Assembly (NCBI RefSeq): GCF_034424315.1
Contig: NZ_CP139972.1
Location: 2,604,001-2,668,000 of the forward strand
Direction of reading: 5' to 3'
Length of the DNA stretch: 64,000 nucleotides
Origin: Chitinophaga sancti
Lineage (GTDB): Bacteria > Bacteroidota > Bacteroidia > Chitinophagales > Chitinophagaceae
Shown here: positions 62,016 to 64,000 of the stretch, piece after piece
How positions within the stretch are numbered: position 1 is the first letter of the stretch
Layout of the letters: each line of letters opens with the position of its first letter
Made by a program: the position numbers and the translations under genes
Notes under the pieces: model-generated
Told to the model about the DNA's origin: nothing
Seen by the model: the letters and a program-made list of their open reading frames with translations, nothing else
Databases searched by the model: none

Positions 62016-63122
62016 ATGAAGCGTCCTGTACAAGTTTTCAATTTCCGGCTGCAAAATGCCTCCTCTGGTTCGGTTGATATATTCATCGATGGCGCCATTG
62101 TAGATGCCGAAACCCAGCAGATTTACCGTGACTGGTTTGGTGACGATACCTCTGTATCCTTCAAGTCATTCAGAGAAGAATTGCAGAAGTCAAATGCTTC
62201 TGTCTACAATATATTCATTAATTCTCCTGGTGGTGTGATCACCGACGCCATGGCAATGCACGATTACCTGCAGGACGAAAAGAAGAGGGGTAAAAAGGTC
62301 AACACTTTTGGCCGAGGCATTGTCGCAAGCGCTGCTACTTATATCCTTATGTCGGGTGATTCCCCTGAAATGTCGGCAAATAGCTGGTTCATGATTCACA
62401 ACGCTTCGGGCTTTGCCTACGGAGATGTAAATGAAGTGGAAAGGCAGGCCACAATTCTTCGCCAATTCAATAATGCAATTCGTGATTTCTATGCAAAGGC
62501 AACGGGCCTCAGTGCTGAGGAAATCACTAGCATGATGAATGCTGAAACATGGATGCTCGGTCCAGAAGCAAAAGATAAAGGATTCATCAAGCAAGTTTCA
62601 GAAGACGTTTCATTCACAAATCTACTCTCTGCAGATGCCTGGGAATACTCTAACAAGGACGTTCTTGCAGCTTATAACTCGGCTGTAAAACAGCCTCCTG
62701 TAAGTGATCCAGCCAACTCTCTCCAACAATTCATTCTAAACCAAAATAATGATATGAAAAAGTTCTTCGAAAACTTTCTCAACGGCCTCAAGGGCCTCAA
62801 GCCGGACGACAATGCCAAGCCGGCTGACATCGTAAACCAAATCGTAGAAGCTCTTACAAAGCCGCTGGAAGACATGTCCACTGAAATTGAGAACCATATT
62901 TCAGCCCAGGTAACCAGCGTGCAGAATACGGTGCATAATGCTTTAACGAAAGAGTACGGTGACAAGATCACTAATCTCACTACTGAAGTAACAAACCTGA
63001 AAACGGAAAATACCTCACTGAAGACTGAACTCGCCGACGTTAAGGGTAAGCCGACCAATGAAGGCGGTGGTTCTGGTAGTAAAGATGAGGTTAAACCCAT
63101 TGGCAGCTTCAGCAAGGCTTAA
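62016..63122 (+). CDS. ClpP-like head maturation protease with scaffold-like tail
   Basis: A 368-residue protein from the ATG at 62016; an earlier TTG is ignored. Residues ~20-230 are a ClpP-type serine protease with Ser105 in GIVASAAT, His128 in WFMIHNASG and an oxyanion-type FINSPGGV near 68. Residues ~250-368 are a coiled coil (VTNLKTENTSLKTELADVKG) typical of internal scaffolds. It would cleave capsid proteins during head maturation and scaffold assembly in one chain. Confidence 0.85.
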   Translation: MKRPVQVFNFRLQNASSGSVDIFIDGAIVDAETQQIYRDWFGDDTSVSFKSFREELQKSNASVYNIFINSPGGVITDAMAMHDYLQDEKKRGKKVNTFGRGIVASAATYILMSGDSPEMSANSWFMIHNASGFAYGDVNEVERQATILRQFNNAIRDFYAKATGLSAEEITSMMNAETWMLGPEAKDKGFIKQVSEDVSFTNLLSADAWEYSNKDVLAAYNSAVKQPPVSDPANSLQQFILNQNNDMKKFFENFLNGLKGLKPDDNAKPADIVNQIVEALTKPLEDMSTEIENHISAQVTSVQNTVHNALTKEYGDKITNLTTEVTNLKTENTSLKTELADVKGKPTNEGGGSGSKDEVKPIGSFSKA

Positions 63123-63164
63123 GATTTAACACATCATTTTCTCACTTATACAATCGTAAACATA

Positions 63165-63542
63165 ATGCAAGCAATCGACAACGCCAATCTGGTCGGAATG
63201 TGCCAGAACAATTGCAGCATCGCTAGTTTCCTGCCTAAGGTATCCTACACCTTTGATTCCTCTGCAAAAACTGTTGCTGTTCAGGATGGCTCCACCTATG
63301 GGTCTGGCGATGGCCTTAAGAAAGTGCATGTTAAAGTGCACGACCAATTCGGTAACGAAAAGCGTGACACAATTACTACAACTGGTGCTGGTGGTGCAAA
63401 AACTATTGATGTCTCTACGCTGAATCTCAGCAAGCCGCTCAATATCACGGCAACAGTAATTACAAATAAAGACTTCCATGCTGATGGAAGCGCTTTCCAG
63501 ATTCAGGCCGCGGGTGATCTCGCCGGCTGGGATAAAAAATAA
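63165..63542 (+). CDS. Small head protein, 125 aa (decoration-like)
   Basis: Not recognised by name. Beta-rich with Gly/Thr (TTTGAGGAKTIDVSTL) and a start MQAIDNANLVGMCQNN. Its place between the protease and the probable capsid gene fits a head decoration or fibre protein. Confidence 0.55.
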   Translation: MQAIDNANLVGMCQNNCSIASFLPKVSYTFDSSAKTVAVQDGSTYGSGDGLKKVHVKVHDQFGNEKRDTITTTGAGGAKTIDVSTLNLSKPLNITATVITNKDFHADGSAFQIQAAGDLAGWDKK

Positions 63543-63570
63543 TTCTGCCCATTCTAAAACCTGAAATAAA

Positions 63571-64000
63571 ATGTTTGAAACTTTTTCCATAGACTCTCTG
63601 GCGTTCTTCGAATCGATCATTCAGCCGGCCTTTGCTGATATTGTACCTGCGGGTTTCCCCTTTCAAGGAACTCTCAATGAGTTCTCAATCATGGATAATG
63701 TGGTTAGCAAAAGGCCAATTATCGACATCCGCAGGGTGCAAAATATCCTGCAGCGCAGAGATGCGTCATGCGACATCAATTATAAAAAGGTAGTTGGTGC
63801 TACTACCAGGCAAATCTCTGTTGAAGAAGTGTACGGCGCAACTCAGTTTTGCCGTAACGAATTCTACACAGGCTGTCTGAAGGATTTCCGAGCAAATGAT
63901 CCTTTGTTCGGAAATAAGATTTTGCCATTCTTTCAGGGCGCAGTGAACGTAGATATTGCGTCAAATGCCTATTTCGGAGATGTTGACCGGGTTGTCGGTG
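63571..64000 (+). CDS. Probable major capsid protein (5' part, cut by window)
   Basis: Starts MFETFSIDSLAFFES and stays open to the window edge (143 codons). The position after protease and a small head protein, and conserved-looking DIRRVQNILQRRDASCDINYKK, suggest the major capsid or a capsid-like protein. The rest is beyond 64,000, so the fold is not confirmed. Confidence 0.6.
   Translation, partial: MFETFSIDSLAFFESIIQPAFADIVPAGFPFQGTLNEFSIMDNVVSKRPIIDIRRVQNILQRRDASCDINYKKVVGATTRQISVEEVYGATQFCRNEFYTGCLKDFRANDPLFGNKILPFFQGAVNVDIASNAYFGDVDRVVG

Larger units (their letters stand above)
27997..64000. mobile_element. Prophage, left end to beyond the window
   Basis: A tailed-phage genome beginning at the tRNA-Arg half. 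It has lysogeny genes on the minus strand, an early operon, recombination and replication genes, DNA modification, terminase, tail with a long tape measure (so a siphovirus- or myovirus-like tail), then head genes. The tape measure and the absence of sheath or baseplate genes in this part favour a siphovirus, but the right end is not visible. All late genes are intact except for the two frameshift spots noted. Confidence 0.9.

Overview
The window looks like a piece of a Bacteroidota chromosome, most likely Chitinophagaceae and probably Chitinophaga-like. The evidence is SusB-like GH97, GH78 and GH2 glycoside hydrolases, TPR/LuxR-type and LytS/LytTR regulators, DUF3817 and DUF4870 proteins, and promoters with the Bacteroidota -7 box TAnnTTTG. 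No rRNA gene is present, so the genus is an inference from protein style.

Left part (about 1-27,200) is ordinary chromosome. It holds a secreted serine hydrolase, an AraC regulator with a short-chain dehydrogenase, a small WGR-like protein, a TPR regulator, a GH78 rhamnosidase-like enzyme, two Cof-type HAD phosphatases flanking a tandem-repeat region, a GH97 enzyme, a TetR regulator close to a small membrane-protein operon that has a perfect palindromic operator, fabH, an MgtC-family protein, a ParB-like protein, a LytS/LytTR two-component pair, a GH2 enzyme, ExbD and another AraC regulator. A ~100-bp element with an inverted terminal repeat occurs twice (741-844 and 6515-6612).

Boundary (27,228-28,040). 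A truncated phage-type integrase and repeated arm-like sites lie next to the 3' half of a tRNA-Arg(TCT) gene. The half gene reads from the anticodon loop to the discriminator base on the minus strand and marks one attachment site of a prophage that runs off the right edge. The integrase fragment lies on the host side of that site, so it is best read as a relic of an older insertion at the same tRNA.

Prophage (about 28,000 to beyond 64,000). A leftward lysogeny block (two HTH regulators, a lipoprotein, a small membrane protein) faces a rightward early operon across an operator-rich gap. A structured non-coding stretch (31,430-32,080) carries a tRNA-like sequence with an abnormally large anticodon region and two further hairpins. 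Then come a recombination and replication block (SbcC-like ATPase, RecT-like annealing protein, MBL-fold hydrolase, NinB-like protein, SNF2 helicase, DUF4373 protein, DnaB), a DNA-modification block (nuclease-like protein, C5-methyltransferase, helicase-methyltransferase fusion), small accessory genes, terminase, a tail block with a probable -1 frameshift gene and a 1617-residue tape measure, and only then a ClpP-like head protease, a small head protein and the start of the probable major capsid gene. No portal, holin or endolysin is recognisable in the window.

The most unusual signals are the expanded tRNA-like gene, two identical-architecture late promoters (AGAGTT-N18-TACYTTTG), the T9 frameshift site, the helicase-methyltransferase fusion with a degenerate P-loop, and the tail-before-capsid gene order.
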